Part shown: positions 36,996 through 46,378 of the stretch, one piece after another | How positions within the stretch are numbered: position 1 is the stretch's first letter | Layout: every line of letters starts with the position of its first letter | Origin: Fuerstiella sp. | GTDB lineage: Bacteria > Planctomycetota > Planctomycetia > Planctomycetales > Planctomycetaceae | Direction of reading: 5' to 3' | DNA: 64,000 nt | Assembly: GCA_022843805.1 (NCBI GenBank) | Contig: JALHMY010000022.1 | Location: 1 to 64,000, forward strand | Notes under the pieces: generated by a model | Database searches by the model: none | What the model saw: only the letters and a program-made list of their open reading frames with translations | Told to the model about the DNA's origin: nothing | Made by a program: the position numbers and the translations under genes

Positions 36996-38933
36996 TTACA
37001 GATCAACGTCGTCTGCGAAACTCGCTTCTTCCATAATGATTTTGTAGCGTTCTCCGGCGTCCTTTCCCAGCAGCTGATGAAACGTGTTGTCCGCTTCCAG
37101 CTGACTTTCGATATTCACCTGCAAAAGCACTCGGGCCGACGGGGTCAGAGTGGTATCACGCAACTGAGCCGCATTCATTTCGCCAAGCCCCTTGAATCGC
37201 AGCACAGTGGCCGTTCGATTGGATGGAAGTGCGGCGAGCATTTCTTCCTTTTCCGCATCACTTTGTGCATATCGAATCTCTTTGCCAATCTCAATGCGAT
37301 ACAGCGGTGGCTGAGCGATAAACAACTTGCCCTGGCGAATCAGTTCGGGCATATGACGAAAGAAAAATGTGAGGAGCAGAGTTGAAATGTGGTAACCATC
37401 GCTGTCGGCATCCATCAGCAGAATGATTCGGGAATATCGCAGTTGCCGAATATCGAAGCTGCCCCCAATGCCAGCACCCAGAGTATCGACAATGTCCTTG
37501 ATTTCATTGCTTTGAAGGATTTTGGAGAGCGTCAGAGCCTCAGTGTTAAGAATCTTGCCCCGCAGCGGCAGAACCGCCTGAGTGGTTGCATTGCGCCCCA
37601 TGACAGCGGTGCCACCGGCGGAATCTCCTTCGACAATGAACAGCTCTGACTGTTCCGGATCACGGGACTGGCAGTCCACAAGCTTTCCGGGAAGATTGGT
37701 CTTCCGTGAAGTCACCGACTTTCGCTTAACTTCAGTAACGGCATCACGGCTGGCCTGGCGAGCACGAGCAGCAAGTACCATGCGTCCCAGAATCACATCA
37801 GCCAGCGACGGATTGTTGTTAAACCAGTTCTCCAGAGCAGGACGAATGACTCCGTCAACATACGACGTCATTTCAGGATTGTTGAGCCGTTCCTTTGTCT
37901 GCCCCTGAAACATCGGGTCTGACAGAAACACAGACAAAATACAGACGATTCCTTCTCGAATGTCTTCGGCAGTGATCGTCACACCGCGAGGCTTGAAGCC
38001 ATGAACATCCATGTAATTTCGAACGGCCTTGACAATCCCGGCCTTTAAACCATTTTCATGAGTACCACCAGCATGGGTTCTGATGCCGTTGACATAACTT
38101 CGAACATGCTCATCCGTGGACTCCGACCATTTCAGAACAATTTCGACGCGAGCTTCCTTTTCATCTCTGTCGATGGCGAACAGTAGTTCATGCACCGCCT
38201 TTCGGCCGCTCTCATTGATCACTTTGGCAATGTATGCAGCGATCCCATCCGGATGAGACAGCTCATGAGTCTCCCCTTTCTGCTCGTCACGAAACACGAT
38301 GGTCAAACCACCATGAATATAGGAGACATCTTCCAAATGCTGCCGGATCGTTTCCGAGTTAAACAACGTGCGGCGGAAAATGTCGTCATCCGGCCGAAAA
38401 AAAATTGTTGTTCCTCGCCCGCGAAACGGCTTCACTTTCTCAACCGGCGCAACAGGCTTTCCGCGCCGATAGGTCTGCGACCATTCAAACCCATCCCGAT
38501 GGACGGTCGCAATCAGTTCGGAAGACAACGCATTAACGACCGAAGACCCCACTCCATGCAGACCCCCGCTGCGAGCATAGTTTTTGTCGCTGAACTTTCC
38601 TCCGGCGTGCAGAGTCGTCAGAATTACTTCGAGGGTGGACTTTTTGATCCGAGGATGCTTGTCGACAGGAATCCCGCGGCCATTGTCCTGCACGGTGCAG
38701 GAACTTCCGTCCTTATGAAGAGTGACGATAATCCGATCACATTCCCCGGCAAGAAATTCGTCAACCGAGTTGTCCACAATCTCCCAGAGCAGGTGATGAA
38801 GCCCCCTGGCATCAACTCCGCCAATATACATCGACGGTCGCTTGCGAACGGGCTCAAGGCCCTCAAGAACTTCAATATCACTGCCAGTGTACGATGACGA
38901 CGACTTAACGACAGAGCTCATAAACTTAATCAT
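36996..38933 (-). CDS. Type IIA topoisomerase subunit B (GyrB/ParE)
   Basis: The 645-residue protein has a GHKL ATPase domain (EIVDNSVDEFLAGECD, VQDNGRGIPVD, GGLHGVGSSVVNALS), a transducer with QTKERLNNPE, and a TOPRIM domain with EGDSAGG, LPLRGKILNTE and MDADSDGYHI. The length matches ParE or the short GyrB form, without the proteobacterial GyrB insertion. A second start, ATG at 38921, is possible. No gyrA or parC neighbour is present, so whether this is the gyrase or the topoisomerase IV subunit is open. Confidence 0.93.
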   Translation of the reverse strand: MIKFMSSVVKSSSSYTGSDIEVLEGLEPVRKRPSMYIGGVDARGLHHLLWEIVDNSVDEFLAGECDRIIVTLHKDGSSCTVQDNGRGIPVDKHPRIKKSTLEVILTTLHAGGKFSDKNYARSGGLHGVGSSVVNALSSELIATVHRDGFEWSQTYRRGKPVAPVEKVKPFRGRGTTIFFRPDDDIFRRTLFNSETIRQHLEDVSYIHGGLTIVFRDEQKGETHELSHPDGIAAYIAKVINESGRKAVHELLFAIDRDEKEARVEIVLKWSESTDEHVRSYVNGIRTHAGGTHENGLKAGIVKAVRNYMDVHGFKPRGVTITAEDIREGIVCILSVFLSDPMFQGQTKERLNNPEMTSYVDGVIRPALENWFNNNPSLADVILGRMVLAARARQASRDAVTEVKRKSVTSRKTNLPGKLVDCQSRDPEQSELFIVEGDSAGGTAVMGRNATTQAVLPLRGKILNTEALTLSKILQSNEIKDIVDTLGAGIGGSFDIRQLRYSRIILLMDADSDGYHISTLLLTFFFRHMPELIRQGKLFIAQPPLYRIEIGKEIRYAQSDAEKEEMLAALPSNRTATVLRFKGLGEMNAAQLRDTTLTPSARVLLQVNIESQLEADNTFHQLLGKDAGERYKIIMEEASFADDVDL

Positions 38934-39369
38934 CCCATGCGCTGCGGCAATTCACAGAAGCCAGACAACGCACATCGTTTCCGGGGCAACGTCGACTCGA
39001 TTCCGTCAAATGAACGTGTAAGCACGAAAAGTCGCCGTTTCGGAGGCAACACAGGGAACTCACACCGCGTCACATGGTAAATCGTCTGAAGAAATTAGAG
39101 AAGATCGGAACACCAGATCCTGGAACCGGTTTCAGAATCCGCCAGCTCCTGGACGCAGGTGAGGCCGCGGCCTTTGCAGAAAACCCGGCTTTTTCGAACA
39201 GAACACGGAATTCCTTAAAATTTCCGCAACCGCCGTCAGAAAGTTCAGAAGATAGAGTTGTAAGCCGGTGACGTACACCGGATGCAAAGTGCGGAAAGAC
39301 GTGCTGGCAGATGTATCAGCCAGAGGATCCGCTGAGACACAAAACACAGTTTAGACAGGGACCACGACA
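38934..39369. other. Divergent intergenic region upstream of hcp
   Basis: This 436-bp stretch separates the topoisomerase gene and the first hcp gene and must hold promoters for both. A 65-codon open frame at 39074-39271 looks random. A perfect hairpin CCGGTG-ACGTA-CACCGG is at 39266-39282, in the probable leader of the hcp transcript, and CAGGGA near 39353 can serve as ribosome site. No RNA gene recognised. Confidence 0.4.
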
Positions 39370-39855
39370 ATGCCAGCATTCATGAAACTGGGCGATATCA
39401 AAGGCGAAGCAACTGACCAGGACCACAAGGAGTGGATTCTGATTGAATCAATGAGCTCCCCGATTTTCCGTTCAGTTCCACAGGGAGCCAAGGACCAGCA
39501 GCGTACGAAGGGCGAAACATCTCTGGGCGACGTTTCCGTGACTCGTCAGCTGGACAAGTCATCGACCAAACTTCAGGAAGCCTGTGCGAACGGGACGTTC
39601 TTCAAGGACGTGGAAATCCACTTCTGCACGACGGTGAAGAACAAGCAGGAGCCATATTTGACCTACAAGCTGTCGGACGTGATTGTCAGCAGCTACTCGA
39701 TCTTCGCGAATTCTTCGGGCAGCCCGCTTCCATCCGAAAACGTGACGATGGGTTACACCAAGGCTGAATGGAACTACATCACGATTGACCCGAAGACCGG
39801 CGACAAGAAGGGTAATGTGCCTGCCAAGTACAATCCGGCCGAAGGCCGAAGCTAA
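39370..39855 (+). CDS. hcp: Type VI secretion tube protein Hcp, copy 1
   Basis: The 161-residue protein is a typical Hcp1 family member: MPAFMKLGDIKGEATD at the N-terminus, VPQGAKDQQRTKGETSLGDVSVTRQLDKSS, EIHFCTTVKNKQEPYLTYKLSDVIVSSYS and WNYITIDPKTG. Hcp hexamers stack into the secreted tube of type VI systems and other contractile machines. A nearly identical gene follows 247 bp downstream after a strong terminator. The sheath, baseplate and ClpV genes are not in the window. Confidence 0.93.
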   Translation: MPAFMKLGDIKGEATDQDHKEWILIESMSSPIFRSVPQGAKDQQRTKGETSLGDVSVTRQLDKSSTKLQEACANGTFFKDVEIHFCTTVKNKQEPYLTYKLSDVIVSSYSIFANSSGSPLPSENVTMGYTKAEWNYITIDPKTGDKKGNVPAKYNPAEGRS

Positions 39856-39896
39856 GCAGAAGTCGGCAGTTGCGTGATTCATGCACCGGAACACCT

Positions 39897-39941
39897 GGGG
39901 GTGGCAGCAGTCATTATCATAATGACGCTCCGCCCCTTTTT
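39897..39941 (+). terminator. Rho-independent terminator after hcp copy 1
   Basis: GGGGTGGCAGCAGTCATTAT pairs with ATAATGACGCTCCGCCCC around a single C, with one small internal bulge, and is followed directly by TTTTT. It sits 42 bp after the stop of the first hcp gene. It should leave hcp1 as a separate or more abundant transcript than hcp2-vgrG. Confidence 0.8.
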
Positions 39942-40102
39942 CGTTCGGTGTGCTTTCAACGCATTTTGAAAGAAAAACACGCAACATCCGAAAAAAAACA
40001 CGGATACTGGTACAACATCAGGTTCCGCCTGGCTGCGGATGAAAACTAAGGATGTTTCTGCCGCAGAGTTTTTATATTTAAGGGAGACGAGGGAGAACAC
40101 AG

Positions 40103-40588
40103 ATGCCAGCATTCATGAAACTCGGAGACATCAAAGGCGAAGCAACGGATGCGGACCACAAGGACTGGATTCTCATTGAATCAATGACCGCTCCTATTTA
40201 TCGCACGGTGCCTCAGGGAGCCAAAGATCAGCAGCGGACCAAAGGTGAAACGACTCTTGGCGACGTCGTGTGTGTCCGTCAGCTGGATAAGTCTTCCACC
40301 AAACTTCAGGAATCCTGTGCAAACGGTACGTTCTACAAAGAGGTGGAAATCCATTTTTGTACCACCGTAAAAAACAAGCAGGAACCCTACCTGACCTACA
40401 AGCTGGCCGACGTCATTGTCAGCAGCTACTCAATCAATGCCAATTCATCCGGCAATCCGCTGCCCACTGAGGAAATCACGATGGGCTACACAAAGGCCGA
40501 ATGGAATTACATCACGATTGACCCGAAAACGGGGGACAAAAAGGGCAACGTGCCGGCAAAATACAATCCGGCTGAAGGACGCAGCTAA
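40103..40588 (+). CDS. hcp: Type VI secretion tube protein Hcp, copy 2
   Basis: Also 161 residues, this protein differs from copy 1 at about 19 positions by my count (about 88 percent identity), with the last 35 residues identical. It has a better ribosome site, GGGAG at 40091-40095, seven bases before ATG. It stands 96 bp before vgrG. Most substitutions are conservative or surface-type, consistent with two functional paralogues that could form mixed tubes or carry different cargo. Confidence 0.93.
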   Translation: MPAFMKLGDIKGEATDADHKDWILIESMTAPIYRTVPQGAKDQQRTKGETTLGDVVCVRQLDKSSTKLQESCANGTFYKEVEIHFCTTVKNKQEPYLTYKLADVIVSSYSINANSSGNPLPTEEITMGYTKAEWNYITIDPKTGDKKGNVPAKYNPAEGRS

Positions 40589-40684
40589 GTCCTTCCGGAC
40601 AGCAACTTCCTGCTGGCCTGACCAGCAAATCAAACTTCGGGCCTGCGTTTCGTATCCATCGGCATTCCGTCGGGAGCCAGTCAA

Positions 40685-42718
40685 GTGGGAAAGTATATTC
40701 AGGATGATCGTCCTCTGTGTGTGGAAACTCCACTGGGGAAGGACAAACTTCTGCTGCTGGGCTTTCAGGGACAGGAGAAGATGTCCGGGTTGTTTCACTT
40801 TGACCTCGACCTGATGTCCGAAGAGGCGACGATCAAGCCGGCTGACATTGTTGGGAAGTCCGTTGACTTTTTCGTCCGTTTTGAAGACGGCGAGCCTCGA
40901 TACTTCAACGGCATTGTCAACCGTTTCATGTATATGGGAATGGGCGATCGGGGCCACCTCTACCAGGCAGAAGTTGTTCCCTGGCTCTGGATGCTGACCA
41001 AAGGATCAGACTGCAAGGTTTATTCGGTCGACGCAAAAAAGAACGCTGTCGAGATCATTGATGATCTTTTGGGTGGACTTGGATTTACTGACTATAAATG
41101 GGATGTCCAGAGAACTCCTGAAAAGCGCGAGTTTTGCGTGCAGTACCGCGAAACACACTTCGACTTCATGAACCGAATTCTCGAAGAAGAGGGCATTTTC
41201 TACTACTTCACGCATTCACAGGGAAAGCATGAACTGGTCTTCACCGACCACATCAATGGCGTCTTTGACTGCAAAGACGCGGAAGCCCGGCTGGTTTCAA
41301 ATCTCTCCAAACCGGAATTTACCGACAATCTGACGGACTGGCACCATGCCTACGAGTATACGTCGGGCAAGTTTGCCCATGCAGATTTTGATTTCGAGAA
41401 TCCAGGATCACCAGTGCAGCTGACGAAAAGCAGTCTTGTCTCGCTGCAGGACAATTCAAAACTGGAATACTACGATTATCCGAACACATTTGTCAAAAAG
41501 GGTCTCGGCGACGCCCTGGCGAAGCTGAGAATGGAAGAAGAAGAATGTCGACACAACACCGTCAACGGCAGCAGTGAATGCCGATCATTCTCCCCCGGTG
41601 CCCGATTTACGCTCGCCAAACACCACAATGAAGCCGAAAGCGGCGGCAAGTGGGTACTGACCTCGGTTCAGCACACTGCGAATCTGGGAGGACATTATAT
41701 TTCGGGAGCCGGCGGACCAGACCAGATCTATGGCAACTCGTTTCAATGTATTCCCGCTGATATCGTCTTTCGACCTCCGTATAAACCGCGGCCTGGAATT
41801 CATGGCATCCAGACGGCGGAGGTGGTCGGACCGGGCGGAGAAGAGATTTACACAGACGAACACGGTCGCGTCAAGGTTCAGTTTCACTGGGATCGACTCG
41901 GAAAGAAAGACGAAAACAGCAGCAGCTGGTTCCGAGTATCACAGATCCATGCTGGACAGGGCTGGGGGGTTATGGACCTTCCACGAATCGGCGAGGAAGT
42001 AATCATCAGCTTCCTGGAAGGAAATCCGGATCGACCCATCATCATTGGACGAGTCTACAACGGCAGCAACACGCCCCCGTTTGCACTTCCTGGAGAAAAG
42101 GCACGACGCGGCAATACAACGAAGACACACAAGGGAAGTGGCTACAATGAACTGTCCATGGATGACACTGCCGGGGCAGAACAGCTCCGTGTGAATGCAC
42201 AGTTCAACATGGACACCAATGTCAATAATAACCAAACCCTGAATGTCGGTGTTGACCGCACCAATACAATTGGCTCGAATGAGTCGATTACGATCGGTGC
42301 AAATCAAACGGTCAGCATCGGTGCGAATCAGGAGGTGACGATTGACGGCGATCAGACGGTCAGCGTGTCGGGTAACAGAACGGATTCGGTTGGCGGCGAT
42401 GAAACGCTCGAAGTCAGCGGGAATCAGACGGAAACCATCGGATCCAACCAGGACCTGTCCATTGGTGCTGATCAGATTGTGTCGGTTAAATCCAACATCA
42501 ATATCGATGCGGGTACTAAGATCGTTGTGGAAGCCGGTGCTTCAATTGAACTGATCGTTGGCGGAAATGGAATCAAAATCGATGCCAGCGGCGTCACAAT
42601 CAACGGCGTTGCCATAAAAATCGAAGGAACAGCCACCACAACGATGAAGGCACCGGCAACAACGATCAATGGCGATGCCACCCTGACCCTGATGGGTGCA
42701 ATGACAAAGATTAACTGA
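40685..42718 (+). CDS. vgrG: Type VI secretion spike protein VgrG
   Basis: Translation starts at GTG 40685 with GGGAG upstream; no earlier in-frame ATG fits. The 677-residue protein has the gp27-like hub (about 1-380, with FHFDLDLMSEE and QYRETHFDFMNRILEEEGIFYYF), a gp5-like OB domain (about 385-475, YTDEHGRVKVQFHWDRLG, SWFRVSQIHAGQGWG, GRVYNGSNTPPFALP) and a needle of beta-helix repeats (about 505-605) with short units N/D-Q-T...S-I/V-G. It ends with the IKIDASGVTINGVAIKI / TMKAPATTINGDATL tip segment. There is no extra C-terminal effector domain. Confidence 0.95.
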   Translation: MGKYIQDDRPLCVETPLGKDKLLLLGFQGQEKMSGLFHFDLDLMSEEATIKPADIVGKSVDFFVRFEDGEPRYFNGIVNRFMYMGMGDRGHLYQAEVVPWLWMLTKGSDCKVYSVDAKKNAVEIIDDLLGGLGFTDYKWDVQRTPEKREFCVQYRETHFDFMNRILEEEGIFYYFTHSQGKHELVFTDHINGVFDCKDAEARLVSNLSKPEFTDNLTDWHHAYEYTSGKFAHADFDFENPGSPVQLTKSSLVSLQDNSKLEYYDYPNTFVKKGLGDALAKLRMEEEECRHNTVNGSSECRSFSPGARFTLAKHHNEAESGGKWVLTSVQHTANLGGHYISGAGGPDQIYGNSFQCIPADIVFRPPYKPRPGIHGIQTAEVVGPGGEEIYTDEHGRVKVQFHWDRLGKKDENSSSWFRVSQIHAGQGWGVMDLPRIGEEVIISFLEGNPDRPIIIGRVYNGSNTPPFALPGEKARRGNTTKTHKGSGYNELSMDDTAGAEQLRVNAQFNMDTNVNNNQTLNVGVDRTNTIGSNESITIGANQTVSIGANQEVTIDGDQTVSVSGNRTDSVGGDETLEVSGNQTETIGSNQDLSIGADQIVSVKSNINIDAGTKIVVEAGASIELIVGGNGIKIDASGVTINGVAIKIEGTATTTMKAPATTINGDATLTLMGAMTKIN

Positions 42719-42961
42719 TTCTCCCAGTCGATGACCGGAAAGGCCGCTCGAAGCAGAGAATGACGGCTGTCTGCACTAAAACTGACACCTGACTCGATTG
42801 CGGCTCCATCATGGAATCGCCAGAATGCTGATTCGATTACGGCTTCTGTTCTGAGCCAGAGTGACAGACTTTGCAGCAGAGATCATGCGAAAAAGCGATG
42901 CCCAGGATGTGAGTACTGTCGTTGCAGAAGTCTCTGCTGACCTTCAATACGGTGCTCCGGT

Positions 42962-44023
42962 ATGACAGTATTCCTGAAAATTCGGCAGGGAGATCGATTT
43001 CGCGACGTCGCTGTGATCCCTCCTGTAAAGCCGCTCACAGTCGGTCGCGCAACTCAGAACGACGCGGCATTCCCGGAAGACTCGCTGATGTCCTCGCGGC
43101 ATCTCACGATCGAGTTGCAGGGTCAGGCGTGTATTATCAGGGATCTGGGCAGCACCAACGGCACCACGCTCAATGGGACACCTGTTGAATCCGCAACCGT
43201 GGGACCTGGTGATGTGTTTAAGTGTGGAGCCACCGAGTTCTTTGTGGAATGGGCCTACCCGACACAGGTAGATCCATTGTCGGCTCGTTTCTCAGGTCGT
43301 TCAGCCGAAGAACGGCGAGTCGCCCGGCCGTCGTCGGCCAGCAGTCCTTCTGGAGTGGCACCGCTGGTCGGCGGGGCCAGTCCGCCAGCTTCAAAAGTCA
43401 GCCAGAATCCGGATATTGCTGCGACTCAGGGTTATTGTGCGGCAACGGCTGAAGAAATCGTGAAACGGTTTCGATTACGGCAGCGTATTCCACTGACTCC
43501 GGAAGATCGCGAATCGCCACAGCAGTTTCTTGACCGACTCGCTGCCAATCCGGATGGAGCCGCCGAGCTGGAATTTCTTTCGTACGCCCTTCCGAAACGA
43601 TGTGCAATATGGTGGCTGGTGCAGTGCGTTCGAACACTGCCGGATTTGAATGAAGAAGACATGACGGTCATCGGGCTGGTGGAGACATGGATCCGCGATC
43701 CCGGTGACCAGAATCGACGACAGGCGATGGCCGCCATTCAGGACGCCGATCTCGGACGTGCAGCAAACTGGACCGCGATGTCGGCCTATTATGCGGACGG
43801 AAGCACGGCTCCGCCCAATTCGCCACATGTCGCGGCAAAGGATGATATCGCCGGAAAGTCCGTATTGGCTGGCGTTACACTTGCCGCACTGGTCGGACCG
43901 CCGGACAAAGTACGAGCTCGCAGAAAACGATTCTCTCTTACCGGACAGCAAATCGCCCGGGGCGAAATTCCGTGGACCGATCAGGGTGCTGTGGCGTCCG
44001 CTCCGGGGGCGTTGCGACGATAG
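42962..44023 (+). CDS. FHA domain protein linked to the type VI module
   Basis: The 353-residue protein begins with an FHA domain (about 1-95): LTVGRATQNDAAF, SSRHLTIEL, DLGSTNGTTLNG. After a Pro/Ser-rich linker comes a conserved helical domain (about 150-315; YCAATAEEIVKRFRL, AIWWLVQCVRTL, ETWIRDPGDQNRRQAM) that I associate, without being certain, with a DUF6931-type family in planctomycetes. FHA proteins such as Fha/TagH are regulatory parts of type VI systems through threonine phosphorylation. It is 243 bp after vgrG on the same strand. Its last 43 bp overlap the convergent GT39 gene. Confidence 0.82.
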   Translation: MTVFLKIRQGDRFRDVAVIPPVKPLTVGRATQNDAAFPEDSLMSSRHLTIELQGQACIIRDLGSTNGTTLNGTPVESATVGPGDVFKCGATEFFVEWAYPTQVDPLSARFSGRSAEERRVARPSSASSPSGVAPLVGGASPPASKVSQNPDIAATQGYCAATAEEIVKRFRLRQRIPLTPEDRESPQQFLDRLAANPDGAAELEFLSYALPKRCAIWWLVQCVRTLPDLNEEDMTVIGLVETWIRDPGDQNRRQAMAAIQDADLGRAANWTAMSAYYADGSTAPPNSPHVAAKDDIAGKSVLAGVTLAALVGPPDKVRARRKRFSLTGQQIARGEIPWTDQGAVASAPGALRR

Positions 44024-45606
44024 GCAAGCAGCAGGCAGTCGGAATGCTTTTTCGAGTCTGCTTCCCGGAACCCCTGGCGTCTGAGCAAATACTGAATACC
44101 CTGCAGTGATGCGATGTTCAAATCTGTGTCCGTTGCTGATGCCACCCAAATGACGGTGTCCCCGGTTTGCCCCGTTTCAGCAAGAAGCCTTTCAAAGAAA
44201 ACCTCGACCGGTGAACCGGGAGCCCAAAAAAAGGGAAGTCCGTAACGAGGATGATCGGCGGTCAGATAAAAACGACCCATTCGACACGCGGCGTAGTCCA
44301 TAAAAACGGCGTCTTCAAAAAGTTCATGGATTAAAAATCCTTCTCCCAGGCCCCCCTGCACAAACACCAGATCACCTGGCTCACCGTGCTGTTCTACGTA
44401 ACGAGCGAGGTCCTTCCACTCGGAATCCACTGGCGCGCCAAGCCGTTTCAGGTCCCAGGGTACTCGATCGGCGACGGCCCAGGAAACAACGATCGCCGCG
44501 ACCACTCCAGCAATCGAACGATAAAGGTTTTGACCACGACACAGAATGGCCACAAGAAAACAGGCTCCTGCAATTTCAAACCCGATTCTGTATCGGGGGT
44601 TTGAAAGACTTGAAAGGTCTCCCCTGCAAAACAGAGCAACCAGTATTGTGGGCAGTATTCCCCACAAAAACAGCGTTCTCAGGTGTGAACGAGCCACAGG
44701 AATTCGAGGGCTCTTCTGACGAATGATCCAGCCGGAAAAGTAAGCCGTCAGAAATCCGGCAGGATACCCGGCCCACCACATCGGCGACAAAATCTCACTT
44801 AGCGATGGTTCCCCCTGAAATCCGAATGATTCACCCCACACCGACATCCTCAGCAATGCGGGAAGAAGCGGCAGAAGCGACGCTGCAAAAAGAAGGACCG
44901 CACCCAGCAGAGCCAGGCGAGCCACTATTGATTCGGTCCGAAAATTCCAGATGAGCACAACGAGTGACGCAGAGAGAACAATAACGTTAAGGTAATGTGA
45001 CCATACAAGTCCCGTCGCCACTGCGGCCCACCCCAATGCATATCTGTGATGCTCCGGGAACCGTCTCCACCGCAGCGTAAGCCAAAACAGCAGTCCCGCA
45101 AGGAAAAACGAAAGGCTGTAACAGCGGGCAATACGAATTTCGCCCAGCGCATTTGGATGCCATGCAACGACCAGAGCCGTCAAACCCCCTCCTGCCGGCC
45201 CCATTACTTCCTTTCCCAGAAACCATGCGGCAACAATCGCCGTCACAAACCAGACGGCCGATGGCAAACGAAACGCAAACTCTGACTCTCCGAGCACATC
45301 CATGAATATTCGATGCAGCCAGGGCGACAATGGCGGTATATTTTCGTAGTTTAAACTTCTCTCCCAGAGGGTCTTTGGATTGTTGCGGCCAGCAAGCCAG
45401 TAGGTTCCGTATTCATCGAGTGCAAGTGGTCCGGCAAACAGACAGGGCAGAGACAGGCCGATTCCGCTGAGGATGGAAATCACGAGCAGCACGACGCCCG
45501 CCTTCCGCTGAACCGGATCCATCGCGGCAGTGGCTGGCAGCGTGGCGAAGGAAGGTACAGACTGATGCGGCGGTATACTGTTGCTGTTGGACGAATCGGG
45601 GTTCAT
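43981..45606 (-). CDS. GT39-family membrane glycosyltransferase (ArnT/PMT-like)
   Basis: The 541-residue integral membrane protein has about 11 helices and the N-terminal acidic motif LALDEYGTYWLAG expected for the catalytic aspartate of GT39/GT83 C-fold transferases. SWFLGKEVMG and repeated Arg-Leu loops fit ArnT-like enzymes that use polyprenyl-phosphate sugars as donors. It is the last gene of a five-gene cassette and overlaps the preceding methyltransferase by ATGA (45603-45606). A sugar supplied by the upstream aminotransferase and GT2 enzymes is the probable donor; the acceptor (lipid A, protein or glycan) is unknown. Confidence 0.82.
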   Translation of the reverse strand: MNPDSSNSNSIPPHQSVPSFATLPATAAMDPVQRKAGVVLLVISILSGIGLSLPCLFAGPLALDEYGTYWLAGRNNPKTLWERSLNYENIPPLSPWLHRIFMDVLGESEFAFRLPSAVWFVTAIVAAWFLGKEVMGPAGGGLTALVVAWHPNALGEIRIARCYSLSFFLAGLLFWLTLRWRRFPEHHRYALGWAAVATGLVWSHYLNVIVLSASLVVLIWNFRTESIVARLALLGAVLLFAASLLPLLPALLRMSVWGESFGFQGEPSLSEILSPMWWAGYPAGFLTAYFSGWIIRQKSPRIPVARSHLRTLFLWGILPTILVALFCRGDLSSLSNPRYRIGFEIAGACFLVAILCRGQNLYRSIAGVVAAIVVSWAVADRVPWDLKRLGAPVDSEWKDLARYVEQHGEPGDLVFVQGGLGEGFLIHELFEDAVFMDYAACRMGRFYLTADHPRYGLPFFWAPGSPVEVFFERLLAETGQTGDTVIWVASATDTDLNIASLQGIQYLLRRQGFREADSKKHSDCLLLAYRRNAPGADATAP

Positions 45607-46376
45607 GTTTTTCTGCCTAGCGCGATCACTGAACTTCCAACCGGGAATCTGAATCCCCTGGAAATGAGCTGATTTTCAGCCTTTACTGCCTCAAACAGTG
45701 TCCGATTCAGCGGCTTCCAGGGTATTCGGAGGTCTGATCTGGCGTCTTCCGGCGGACTTCGAATACCAAACAACAGCGATGGAAGCCTCGCCGCCACGAT
45801 CGCCGGGAACAGAACAAACATTCGGTATGTCAGAAGCTCCACTTTCAGGCCGAGATCACTCATCAGCATGGCAACTTCCCGACGAGTAAAACGGTGTCGA
45901 GTATGAACGGCGACATCGTGACGGCTGTATAACCAGTCCAGCGCCGGAAGGTGCAGTAAAAAGAGTCCCCCAACTCGGAGCCGGGACACCGCAGCAGCCA
46001 AACCGGCAATTCCCTCCTGCAGCTCAGTCATGTACAGCACATCAGAGCATAAGATCACATCGAATACGTCGCTGTGAAATATCGGGGCACAAAGATCACT
46101 CTGATAAATACTGGCAGCTGGTACTTTGCTGCGAGCAAAGGAAACTGCCAGGGGAGACACGTCAAATCCGGACAGATGAACCGGTGAAAAAATGCTCTGC
46201 AGCAGCTTCAGGTTTGCACCCGTCCCGCACCCTATATCAAGAACGCTGGAAATCACCTCACGGCGATCAACCGCTCTTCGCAATATCCGTGTGAACAGGT
46301 CGCGCAGTCCACAATACCACCAGTGGTCATCTTCGAATCGGGCCATGATTTCGTATTCGACCGGATTCATAGGCAA
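45603..46376 (-). CDS. Class I SAM-dependent methyltransferase
   Basis: The 257-residue protein has motif I VLDIGCGTGANLKLLQ near residue 43, an acidic motif II, FDVILCSDVLYM and VGGLFLLHLPALDWLY. The N-terminal FEDDHWWYCGLRDLF is common in methyltransferases of polysaccharide and glycolipid clusters. It is coupled by overlap with the GT39 gene and starts 2 bp after the DegT gene stop, so it probably methylates the sugar or its lipid-linked precursor. Confidence 0.87.
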   Translation of the reverse strand: MPMNPVEYEIMARFEDDHWWYCGLRDLFTRILRRAVDRREVISSVLDIGCGTGANLKLLQSIFSPVHLSGFDVSPLAVSFARSKVPAASIYQSDLCAPIFHSDVFDVILCSDVLYMTELQEGIAGLAAAVSRLRVGGLFLLHLPALDWLYSRHDVAVHTRHRFTRREVAMLMSDLGLKVELLTYRMFVLFPAIVAARLPSLLFGIRSPPEDARSDLRIPWKPLNRTLFEAVKAENQLISRGFRFPVGSSVIALGRKT

Positions 46377-46378
46377 CC

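Noticed and set aside
39074-39271. 65-codon frame upstream of hcp
   Set aside because: No ribosome site, no recognisable motif; part of a likely promoter region.
42181-42490. Short repeats considered as a CRISPR-like or tandem DNA repeat
   Set aside because: The repeats are at protein level in the VgrG needle and vary in DNA sequence; there are no spacers.
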